From: Geobacter sp.
Lineage (GTDB): Bacteria > Desulfobacterota > Desulfuromonadia > Geobacterales > DSM-12255
Reading direction: 5' to 3'
Assembly: GCA_012026855.1 (NCBI GenBank)
Contig: VEOV01000062.1
Span: 1-5,500, forward strand
Length of the DNA stretch: 5,500 nucleotides
Part shown: positions 1-5,287 of the stretch, piece after piece
How the letters are laid out: each line of letters starts with the position of its first letter
Numbering within the stretch: the first letter of the stretch is position 1
Position numbers and translations under genes: made by a program
Notes under the pieces: generated by a model
Databases searched by the model: none
What the model was told of the DNA's origin: nothing
Seen by the model: the letters and a program-made list of their open reading frames with translations, nothing else

Positions 1-156
1 GGTCCGTCCCAATTCGACCGTCACGTTCAAGCGGACGTCGCGCACCAACTCCAGATTGCCCAGCACCCCGGTCACGGCGGCATGCGGCAGGTCCGACATG
101 AGCGGCGCAAAGCGCGCCGGGCTGACGACGGTCTTTTTCTTGGGGGTCTCTTTCAC
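1..156 (-). CDS. fliN: Flagellar motor switch protein FliN, 5' part (runs off left edge)
   Basis: FliN sits in the C-ring of the flagellar motor with FliM and FliG and takes part in switching and export. Only the first 52 codons are here. The reading frame begins at a GTG at 156-154, preceded by AAGGAG at 170-165 with an 8-nt spacer, which fixes the start. A short basic N-terminus is followed by the opening of the SpoA (surface presentation of antigens) domain, around residues 34-52, including the family-typical NLELVRDV and VTVELGRT. The GTG overlaps a TGA in another frame (GTGA, 156-153), the pattern of translational coupling to an upstream gene such as fliM, but the sequence to the right does not read as FliM. 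That suggests the operon is broken just upstream. A type III secretion SpoA protein is an alternative, but the wording of the motif fits FliN better. Confidence 0.85.
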   Translation of the reverse strand, partial: MKETPKKKTVVSPARFAPLMSDLPHAAVTGVLGNLELVRDVRLNVTVELGRT

Positions 157-170
157 CGGGCCATCTCCTT
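157..170 (-). promoter_or_regulatory. Ribosome binding site of fliN
   Basis: AAGGAG (170-165, minus strand) lies 8 nt before the GTG at 156. It is the only strong Shine-Dalgarno in the stretch and it decides the fliN start. No plus-strand Shine-Dalgarno exists here for the divergent HAMP-GGDEF frame. Confidence 0.75.
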
Positions 171-187
171 CATTCCTCGAGCTTCAG

Positions 188-1177
188 GTGGCTGACCTGG
201 ATGCCGGCTACAGCCGTTACCGGCAGGCCGCTGACCGGCTTTTTGCCGGTGATACCCAGGATACCGCTCCCCTCAGAATGGCCTCCAGCCAGATTTTCGC
301 CTCCCTCGACCAGCACTACACCTCGCTGCAGCACGATCTCCACGGGCGGCTTGAAACGGCCAACCGCCATGAAAGGCAGGCCCTCTTCCTGACCATGGGG
401 CTGTCGCTCACCGGCCTGCTGCTCTCCTTTGTCATTGCCGTTGCCTTCACCTACCGGACGTTCAGCGCTGTCAGGAAACTGCAGAAGGCCACCCACCGCA
501 TTGCTGCCGGAGAGTTTTCCTACCAGCCCAAGATTCAGCCCGGTGACGAGCTGGGGGATCTGGCCGAGGACTTCCGGCGCATGGCGGTCAGGCTCAAGGA
601 GCTGGAGCAGCTCAGCCTCGAAGCCAGCCCACTGACCCGTCTGCCGGGCAACATTGCCATCGAACAGGTGATCGAGAAACGGCTGCGTGAGGGGGAGTTC
701 GCTCTCTGCTATGCCGATCTGGACAGCTTCAAGTCCTATGGCGACCGCTACGGCTATGCCAAGGGGAGCGAAATGATCCGTCTTGCCGGCGAGATCATCC
801 ATGATGCGGTCAAGGCCAATGCCGGCAGCGATGCCTTTGTGGGGCATATCGGCGGCGACGACTTTGTCATAGTGCTTGACAGTGCCAGGGTGGTGCCGGT
901 CTGCGAAGCGGTCATCAAGGCCTTTGATGCCGAAGTGCCCAACCACTACACCCCCGAGGACCTTGCCAGAGGCGGTATCCAGGGGCCGGACCGATACGGG
1001 GTGGAGCGGTTCTTCCCGCTCATGACCATCTCCATTGCCGCCATAATCAGCAGCCCGGGGGAGTTCTCCTCGTCCACGGAACTTGCCAGGACTGCTGCCG
1101 AGATCAAGGATTTCGTCAAGGAAAAGCCGGGGAGCAACTACCTGGTGAGCCGCCAGAGAAGGGAACCGCGATGTTAG
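188..1177 (+). CDS. HAMP-GGDEF membrane protein, probably 5'-truncated, degenerate cyclase site
   Basis: Signalling protein of the inner membrane. Counting from a GTG at 188, residues 1-66 look like the end of a helical periplasmic sensor, 67-88 are a transmembrane helix, about 89-142 a HAMP domain (GDELGDL motif), and about 148-320 a GGDEF domain with GGDDF at 222-226. The first membrane helix expected of a HAMP receptor is absent. The frame stays open leftwards to the window edge only because it runs antisense to fliN; a TTG at 56 and an ATG at 98 are in frame but inside fliN. No ribosome site precedes 188, so the true start is uncertain and the gene may be a 5'-deleted remnant. In the GGDEF domain the guanine-contacting Asn and Asp (PleD N335, D344) are Gly185 and Ser194, and there is no RxxD inhibitory site, so cyclase activity is doubtful. 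The 3' end overlaps the lipoprotein gene by 7 bp, which suggests an operon and a functional pair. Confidence 0.75.
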   Translation: MADLDAGYSRYRQAADRLFAGDTQDTAPLRMASSQIFASLDQHYTSLQHDLHGRLETANRHERQALFLTMGLSLTGLLLSFVIAVAFTYRTFSAVRKLQKATHRIAAGEFSYQPKIQPGDELGDLAEDFRRMAVRLKELEQLSLEASPLTRLPGNIAIEQVIEKRLREGEFALCYADLDSFKSYGDRYGYAKGSEMIRLAGEIIHDAVKANAGSDAFVGHIGGDDFVIVLDSARVVPVCEAVIKAFDAEVPNHYTPEDLARGGIQGPDRYGVERFFPLMTISIAAIISSPGEFSSSTELARTAAEIKDFVKEKPGSNYLVSRQRREPRC

Positions 1178-1671
1178 TGAGGGTTCTGCTGATAGCGCTT
1201 TTGCTGGTGCAGTGCGGCTGCGCGGCGCTGCGCAGCAGTGAGGGGAGCGTCATGGAGCGCTTCAGCCAGTCGCGCAACCTGGCCGCGGCCGACAGCCTGC
1301 TGGAGGCCGGTGACCGGGCCGGGGCGGCCAAGCTGCTGAGCAAAGTGGTGGAATCGGGCAGCTACCCAGGTATCACCGATGAAGCGCTCTTCACCCTGGC
1401 ACTGCTTGATCTGCGCCAGGCAGCGGCGCACGACAGCAATGCCAAGGCAGTGCAGCTGCTGAAACGGCTGGCAAAGGAGTTCCCAACCAGCCCCTGGACC
1501 CAGAGGTCCCGCCAGCTGCTGGAGCTGGTGACCGGCATCGACGACCTGCGCCGCCAGGTGAGAAACCTGAAAAGCAGCAACCAGGCGCTCAGTGGTGAAG
1601 TGAAGGAGTTGAACCGGAATGTGGACCAGCTGAAGCGGCTCGATCAGGAGCTGGAGAAACAGCGGCGCTGA
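1171..1671 (+). CDS. QseG/YfhG-like lipoprotein with C-terminal coiled coil
   Basis: A 166-residue predicted lipoprotein. Residues 1-17 form a short signal peptide with a hydrophobic core ending VQCGC; Cys17 (after Gly) or Cys15 is the likely lipidated residue. Residues about 30-115 are alpha-helical and TPR-like, with repeated Ala/Leu-rich helices. Residues about 120-166 are a heptad-rich coiled coil ending in a charged tail (LDQELEKQRR). This layout, and especially the coiled-coil tail, recalls QseG/YfhG, an outer-membrane lipoprotein that in enterobacteria acts on the periplasmic part of the HAMP kinase QseE/GlrK. That is family knowledge, and the match here is by eye. The ATG at 1171 has AAGGGA at 1158-1163 seven bases upstream and overlaps the preceding gene by 7 bp, so the two are probably co-translated. 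Inference: it is the envelope partner of the HAMP-GGDEF protein. Its stop lies only 10 bp from the integron attC, so any further operon gene has been displaced. Confidence 0.8.
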   Translation: MLVRVLLIALLLVQCGCAALRSSEGSVMERFSQSRNLAAADSLLEAGDRAGAAKLLSKVVESGSYPGITDEALFTLALLDLRQAAAHDSNAKAVQLLKRLAKEFPTSPWTQRSRQLLELVTGIDDLRRQVRNLKSSNQALSGEVKELNRNVDQLKRLDQELEKQRR

Positions 1672-1680
1672 GGTTGGGGC

Positions 1681-1739
1681 CGCTAACGTCTCAAGGCTCA
1701 GCTGCGGCGTAGCCGACAGCTGCAGCCGATGGTTAGGGC
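1681..1739 (-). repeat. Integron attC recombination site
   Basis: Read on the minus strand, an inverse core GCCCTAAC (1739-1732) and a core GTTAGCG (1687-1681) bracket a near-perfect hairpin. The stem pairs GGCT/AGCC, CAGCTG/CAGCTG and CGGC/GCCG around a 3-nt loop (1709-1711). Two single bases are left out of the helix, at 1716 and 1723, both in the R''-L'' arm. CTAAC/GTTAG pairs outside, separated by an unpaired stretch (1688-1694 opposite 1728-1731). Paired core boxes, two extrahelical bases in one arm and a small terminal loop are the defining features of attC sites that IntI recombines as folded single strands. The stop codon of the adjacent gene (TAA, 1735-1733) lies inside the inverse core, as is common in cassettes. 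The side carrying the extrahelical bases agrees with the minus-strand orientation of the gene. At about 59 bp it is a short attC. Confidence 0.82.
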
Positions 1740-2330
1740 ATGAAGTCATTTTTATAGCCGGGAGAAGGCAACCCATGCGGTAAGTAAACGTGATTTATGG
1801 TAATTACTGGCGTAGCTTGAGCAGCAACAAGAATTTTGTAGAGAGTATTTTTGTCATCATTTACCAATACAGTGAAATGAGCGACAAACTTATTTGCAAG
1901 CCATGCCACGAAGGCTAACGACTCCAATATCAGCTCTCCTTTGTTGCCCATTTCCGCTGTCAGCGTCTGCAGATCGATCATTTTAAGGTTGGTTCCTTTA
2001 ATTTCCAACTTCTCCACGCCAGCATCATCTGGCTGTCTGTTCTGAACTGGGACAAGTTTTTTGCTATGTTTGTCGTATCTCAAGCCAAGAAATTCGAGTA
2101 TAGATCTAATGTGTACGATCCCACTCTCAAGAACCGGATTTATGTATGCATTTGAGTTCCCTACTGTTGAAGTTTTGCTATCAAATTTTATTTCAATATT
2201 AGGGCGAACTCCGTCCTCAACCCATTTTATATGTCTATGTAGGGCCAGTTCAAGCTGATGCACAGCATTCAGCTTATATGGAAGCACTTCATTTAGGTAT
2301 TTAGTTGATGCCATAATATTCTTGCCCTAA
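1687..2330 (-). mobile_element. Lone integron gene cassette (one gene plus attC)
   Basis: The unit runs from the G/TT cut position of the core GTTAGGG at 2331-2325 to that of the attC core at 1687, about 644 bp. It contains one AT-rich gene that begins 10 nt after the core GTTAGGGC and ends within the attC inverse core, which is classic cassette economy. Flanks on both sides are GC-rich, unrelated signalling genes. No intI gene is in view, and no second attC is visible at the right boundary, so this appears to be a single cassette inserted at a secondary site or the relic of a longer array. Confidence 0.75.
1733..2314 (-). CDS. Cassette-encoded protein of unknown function, possibly HEPN-like
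   Basis: A 193-residue soluble, mostly helical protein with no signal peptide or membrane helix. I do not recognise it as a named family. Two segments are suggestive: VHIRSILEFLG at residues 67-77 and ANKFVAHFT at 140-148, separated by a charged stretch with a DD pair (96-97). The spacing of an H/R-x-L-x-E-F-L helix followed by a (R/A)NKxxAH motif recalls HEPN-like helical proteins found in defence and toxin loci; the usual Arg of RNxxxH is Ala140 here, so ribonuclease activity is uncertain. The ATG at 2314 has no good Shine-Dalgarno (only a weak AAG/GGGC region), as often seen in cassettes. Base composition is far more AT-rich than both neighbours, indicating separate ancestry. Its stop TAA overlaps the attC inverse core. 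Expression would come from the candidate promoter at 2372-2400 or from readthrough. Confidence 0.8.
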   Translation of the reverse strand: MASTKYLNEVLPYKLNAVHQLELALHRHIKWVEDGVRPNIEIKFDSKTSTVGNSNAYINPVLESGIVHIRSILEFLGLRYDKHSKKLVPVQNRQPDDAGVEKLEIKGTNLKMIDLQTLTAEMGNKGELILESLAFVAWLANKFVAHFTVLVNDDKNTLYKILVAAQATPVITINHVYLPHGLPSPGYKNDFMP

Positions 2331-2341
2331 CTATTTGTTAG
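2324..2341 (-). other. Cassette boundary core site with inverted repeat
   Basis: On the minus strand GTTAGGGC (2331-2324) matches the integron core GTTRRRY in its first six bases and sits 9 nt upstream of the cassette gene ATG. The preceding CTAAC (2341-2337) forms a perfect 5-bp inverted repeat with GTTAG across a 5-nt AT spacer. Two facing core-like boxes so close together are not a full attC. They could be an attI-like or secondary target site. Confidence 0.5.
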
Positions 2342-2371
2342 TATGCTTTCGTATATAAGTATTAAGTAGCT

Positions 2372-2400
2372 AATATAGGTAACATTTGCCCCGAACGCAA
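2372..2400 (-). promoter_or_regulatory. Candidate sigma70 promoter for the cassette gene
   Basis: TTGCGT (2400-2395) and TATATT (2377-2372) are separated by 17 bp on the minus strand, in an AT-rich stretch outside the cassette. The -10 matches 5 of 6 consensus bases, the -35 only 3 of 6. A start near 2365 would leave a leader of about 50 nt. The -35 overlaps the T-run of the terminator. It would act like an integron Pc but does not resemble a known Pc sequence. Confidence 0.3.
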
Positions 2401-2432
2401 AAAACCGCGCCATCGGTTTCCCGGTGATGCGG
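2399..2432 (-). terminator. Rho-independent terminator, leftward
   Basis: The 12-bp stem 2405-2416 / 2421-2432 has one mismatch, two G-T wobbles and a 4-nt loop. It is followed on the minus strand by six T residues (2404-2399). It can end transcripts from the 2548-5130 gene and from the promoter at 2495-2523, and it shields the cassette gene from readthrough. Confidence 0.8.
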
Positions 2433-2488
2433 CTTTAAAGAGTTGGCTTCCTCCACAAAATCCATCATTGGCTCCATAACATAAAAGT
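2399..2488 (-). ncRNA. Possible ~90-nt orphan transcript (promoter to terminator)
   Basis: A TTGACA-N17-TATGGT promoter (2523-2495) predicts a start near 2488, and a strong terminator ends at about 2399, with no conventional gene between. The transcript would be about 90 nt with the terminator stem as its 3' end, the form of a small RNA. An ATG at 2477 opens a 35-codon frame (to 2370), but it runs through the terminator stem and lacks a clear Shine-Dalgarno, so I do not call it a gene. Alternatively this is the abandoned leader of a deleted gene. Confidence 0.35.
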
Positions 2489-2523
2489 GCGCTCACCATA
2501 CTGTGGCGTCGAACGCCTGTCAA
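2475..2523 (-). promoter_or_regulatory. Sigma70 promoter 2 with operator-like palindrome (repeat copy B)
   Basis: TTGACA (2523-2518, perfect -35), 17-bp spacer, TATGGT (2500-2495). GTGAGCGCAC (2496-2487), a GTGnGCnCAC palindrome, lies at the expected transcription start. The spacer holds a GGCGT/ACGCC inverted repeat (2505-2517). Over 49 bases it matches the promoter at 5174-5222 at 38 positions by hand count. It lies downstream of the GGDEF-EAL gene, where no promoter is needed for a visible gene. Confidence 0.55.
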
Positions 2524-2547
2524 GGGGGAATGGACGGGGGCTGACGG

Positions 2548-5130
2548 CTAATTGTCCTTCATGATCAGGTCGGCGGTCGGCCTGCCGGTGAAGTAGCCCT
2601 GGGCCAGGTCTATCCCCAGGTCGCAGGCGACAGTGAGCAGTTCCTCGCTTTCGATGTATTCCGCCACAGTCTGAATGCCGAACTCCTTGGCCAGGACAGC
2701 CAGGGTCTTGACAAAGGCCAGGTCCTTCGGGTCGGTCAGCATGTTGCGCACAAAGTCCCCTTCAATCTTGACGAAGTCGATGGGGAGCCGGCGGATATAC
2801 TGGAAGGAGGAGAAGCCGGAGCCGAAGTCGTCGATGGCGAACTTGAAGCCTTCCAGCTTGAGATCGGCGACGAACCCCTCCAGCAGGGTCATGTTTTTCA
2901 CGGTCTCCCGCTCGGTAATCTCGAACACCACCGTTTCATGCCTGATCTGGTAAGTGCGGGCCAGCCTGATGATGGTCGGCACAAACTCCTTGACGATCAG
3001 CGACTTGGGCGACAGGTTGATGAACAGGCTCCCCTGGTAGCCGACTTTCCTGACCTGTTGGAAGACCTTTTCCAGGAGAATGCTGTCGATGCGGCTGACG
3101 ATGCCGAGCTTTTCGGCGATTTCGATGAATTCGGCTGCCGGCAGAACGTTACCACCTACTTCGACCCGGCAGAGCACCTCGTGGCAGACGATCTTCCGTG
3201 TGGCGGTGGTGACTATCGGCTGGAAATAGGGGATGACCCGCTTCTCCTCCAGGGCCAGCATCAGCAGCCGTGACATCTCGCTGCTCTTCTGGAACACCTC
3301 CACCACGTCGTCGCCTGTGGGGATGATGATGCAGTTCTTGCCCAGGCTTTTCGCCTTGTAGGTCATGTTGTCGGCAAAGAGGAACAGATCCTTGGCGGTC
3401 TGGGCGTGGGTCGGGTAGATGGCCATGCCGATGGATGCCGTCCCCCGGAGCCTGGTCCCGTCAGTGGTGGTGACCTCCATCTCCGCCAGAGCCTCCCTGA
3501 TACGGCTGGCAACGACAAAGACCTGCTCCTCATCGGCTTCCGGAAGTACGATGGCGAAATCCTCGCCGCCGTAGCGGGCCAGGATGTCCCCCAGGCGCAG
3601 ATTGTCGTGAATGGTGTCGGCCACCCGGTAGAGATACTTGTCGCCAATGATATGGCCATAGGTGTCATTGACCAGTTTGAAGTTATCCAGATCGATCACC
3701 AGGATGCCGAAGCGGTTGTTGTGCCGTTCCGAGCGGCCCACTTCGTAGTGCAGCAACTCCCAGAAAACCCGCTGGTTGAACAGATTGGTGAGCGGATCGC
3801 GGGTGGCGTAGTACTCCAGGTCCCTGGTGTACTTGTAGATGGCCTTGATGGAGCCTACCACGTTGAGCAGGGTGGTGAGGATGCCGTTGATGACCAGTGA
3901 CCTGACCGGGTCGAGCACCGTCTGGGACTGGACGCCGATGCCGACCACCCCGCCGATCTGGGGCATGTCGAGAATGAGCGATTTCGTCTGCATCTCTATC
4001 TCTTGCGGGTCCAGGTCAACTGTGCCACCGCGGGCATTGACGATGTTGTGGATATACTTGGTGCTGGCCGGCAGGTTGCGGGTCAGCTGTTCCTGACTGG
4101 CCCGCTGCCGGATGATCTCTTCGATGGTGCTTTCGGTCTCCGGCGACGGCGGGTTCAACCAGAAGACTTCGATGTCATAGGCCTCTTCCTCGATCTGGAA
4201 GATGCAGAAGATGGTGTAGGCCGGCATGACCTTGTTGACTTCCCTGAGGAGGAAATTGACCCGTTCCTTCCAGTCCCGGATGGCCTCCGAGGTGATGATG
4301 AACCGCTCCAGCACCTTGATCTCGAACTCCAGCATCTCCTTGCCCACGGCCACATCCTTGATGCGGGAGACAAAGTTGCCGAAGGCGCCGAAGATGTCGG
4401 TCAACTCCCGGAAGCGGAGTTCACTGTTGTCGAAGGCCGGGGCAAGTTTGGTGAGATCGGCGACGCTGTTGACGGAGCAGACCTGCCGGTGCAGCCTTTC
4501 CAGAGCGTTCCCCACGTGGGCATTGACAAACCTGGAGACCAGAAAGGACATCAGAAACGGTACCGGCAGCAGCAGTAAAAAGGCGAGGAGGATTTTCACC
4601 AGGAGCGCATTACGATTGGCGGTGATTTCCTCGTCAATGGCAAGCACCCCCAGGATATCACCGACCTTGGCGCCGGTGTGGCAGGCGAGGCAGCGGCTTT
4701 CGGCCTTGAGAGGGAAAACATGCTTGAATGAGGTGAAGGTCTGCTGGTGCTGGGTGTTGCCCGTGGCAAATGCCTTGCTTATGGCGGAATCCGCTGCCGG
4801 TGCTGCTGCTGGCGGAGGGGTGCTGCTTTTGGCAGGGTGAACGGCGATTTCGTAATGACCGGGGAATGAGCTTTCATAACTGTCAATGATTCTGGTCATG
4901 TCGGCCAGGGAACGCCCCTCTTCCATGGCCTGGGTAAAGGCAGTGAGGATCTGCCTAGCCGCTGCGTCCGAGTTGCGTCTGGAGACATCCTCTGCCTGGC
5001 GGAGCAGTATCCAGGAGAGGGTGGCGGTTACCGTGACAAAGGTTATGGCCGAAACGATCAGGGTTGCCGTAAAGATGAAACGTTTCAGGGTGATGGATGT
5101 GAAAGCAATAAACCTGCTCAGGAGGGACAT
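2548..5130 (-). CDS. Haem-c sensor GGDEF-EAL protein (c-di-GMP cyclase/phosphodiesterase)
   Basis: An 860-residue inner-membrane protein predicted to make and/or hydrolyse c-di-GMP. Order: TM1 about 17-43; periplasmic domain 44-175 with one c-type haem motif CLACH (147-151) near its end, in a context like haem-c PAS/DUF3365 sensors; TM2 about 177-200; HAMP-like linker; coiled coil about 255-290; GAF-like region about 290-420; GGDEF about 440-600; EAL about 620-860. The GGDEF half keeps D480, N488, D497 and GGEDF (521-525), with an RLGD inhibitory site (512-515). D497 argues for GTP and against the cGAMP-making Hypr type. The EAL half has EVL (651-653), N705, E737, DD (767-768), K788, E824/E827 and Q844, so all catalytic positions look intact. 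The ATG at 5130 has GGAGAAG at 5143-5137, six bases upstream. The gene is monocistronic between the promoter at 5194-5222 and the terminator at 2399-2432. Haem state presumably gates one activity; which one cannot be read from sequence. Confidence 0.92.
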   Translation of the reverse strand: MSLLSRFIAFTSITLKRFIFTATLIVSAITFVTVTATLSWILLRQAEDVSRRNSDAAARQILTAFTQAMEEGRSLADMTRIIDSYESSFPGHYEIAVHPAKSSTPPPAAAPAADSAISKAFATGNTQHQQTFTSFKHVFPLKAESRCLACHTGAKVGDILGVLAIDEEITANRNALLVKILLAFLLLLPVPFLMSFLVSRFVNAHVGNALERLHRQVCSVNSVADLTKLAPAFDNSELRFRELTDIFGAFGNFVSRIKDVAVGKEMLEFEIKVLERFIITSEAIRDWKERVNFLLREVNKVMPAYTIFCIFQIEEEAYDIEVFWLNPPSPETESTIEEIIRQRASQEQLTRNLPASTKYIHNIVNARGGTVDLDPQEIEMQTKSLILDMPQIGGVVGIGVQSQTVLDPVRSLVINGILTTLLNVVGSIKAIYKYTRDLEYYATRDPLTNLFNQRVFWELLHYEVGRSERHNNRFGILVIDLDNFKLVNDTYGHIIGDKYLYRVADTIHDNLRLGDILARYGGEDFAIVLPEADEEQVFVVASRIREALAEMEVTTTDGTRLRGTASIGMAIYPTHAQTAKDLFLFADNMTYKAKSLGKNCIIIPTGDDVVEVFQKSSEMSRLLMLALEEKRVIPYFQPIVTTATRKIVCHEVLCRVEVGGNVLPAAEFIEIAEKLGIVSRIDSILLEKVFQQVRKVGYQGSLFINLSPKSLIVKEFVPTIIRLARTYQIRHETVVFEITERETVKNMTLLEGFVADLKLEGFKFAIDDFGSGFSSFQYIRRLPIDFVKIEGDFVRNMLTDPKDLAFVKTLAVLAKEFGIQTVAEYIESEELLTVACDLGIDLAQGYFTGRPTADLIMKDN

Positions 5131-5173
5131 TTAGCGCTTCTCCGGATTATCTGGGATACATCCTCATTTGCCT

Positions 5174-5222
5174 CATTAAATAAAAGTGTGCTCACAATAC
5201 TGCGGCGCAAATTGTCTGTCAA
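5174..5222 (-). promoter_or_regulatory. Sigma70 promoter of the GGDEF-EAL gene (repeat copy A)
   Basis: TTGACA (5222-5217), 17-bp spacer, TATTGT (5199-5194); predicted start near 5187, leader about 57 nt to the ATG at 5130. GTGAGCACAC (5195-5186), the same GTGnGCnCAC palindrome as in copy B, overlaps the -10 end and the start point, a repressor-like position. The leader contains no recognisable c-di-GMP riboswitch. Short ATG frames in it (for example MRQMRMYPR ending in TAA) may be chance. Confidence 0.65.
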
Positions 5223-5264
5223 GCGGGATTATAATGAGAGGGGGAGCTGTGGCGTTTCAGCCGG

Positions 5265-5287
5265 CGGGCAGTGGCTATTACTGCCCG
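5265..5287 (-). terminator. Hairpin across the stop of the YcgN-like gene, weak terminator candidate
   Basis: Perfect 8-bp inverted repeat CGGGCAGT (5265-5272) / ACTGCCCG (5280-5287) with a 7-nt loop; the TAA stop of the right-hand gene lies within it. On the minus strand no T-run follows. On the plus strand TTTT follows at 5288, but no plus-strand gene precedes it. It may stabilise the mRNA 3' end or cause partial termination. Confidence 0.4.

Noticed and set aside
56..187. Extension of the HAMP-GGDEF protein to TTG 56 or ATG 98
   Set aside because: These codons lie antisense within fliN, which has a clear start and ribosome site; the extra residues do not form the missing membrane helix.
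170..946. Long minus-strand open frame (258 codons) opposite the HAMP-GGDEF gene, and a similar frame at 1174-1776
   Set aside because: GC-rich antisense frames with no ribosome site or family resemblance; the plus-strand frames show clear HAMP, GGDEF and lipoprotein features.
1672..1680. Further core-like GTTGGGG just after the lipoprotein stop
   Set aside because: Too short and with no paired hairpin arm of its own; likely chance beside the attC.
2061..2258. Plus-strand 65-codon frame inside the cassette gene
   Set aside because: Antisense to the longer minus-strand frame whose ends coincide with the core sites; no ribosome site.
4003..4578. Plus-strand open frames opposite the GGDEF-EAL gene (also 2938-3273, 3406-3900, 4226-4840)
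   Set aside because: All lie antisense to a gene with intact catalytic motifs; composition reflects the opposite strand.
5131..5187. c-di-GMP (GEMM) riboswitch in the leader of the GGDEF-EAL gene
   Set aside because: The leader is only about 57 nt and lacks the conserved GEMM core elements and two-stem layout.
5186..5199. Lac-operator-like TTGTGAGC at the GGDEF-EAL promoter
   Set aside because: The likeness is limited to a short half-site; copy B has GGTGAGC and no second lac-type half-site follows.
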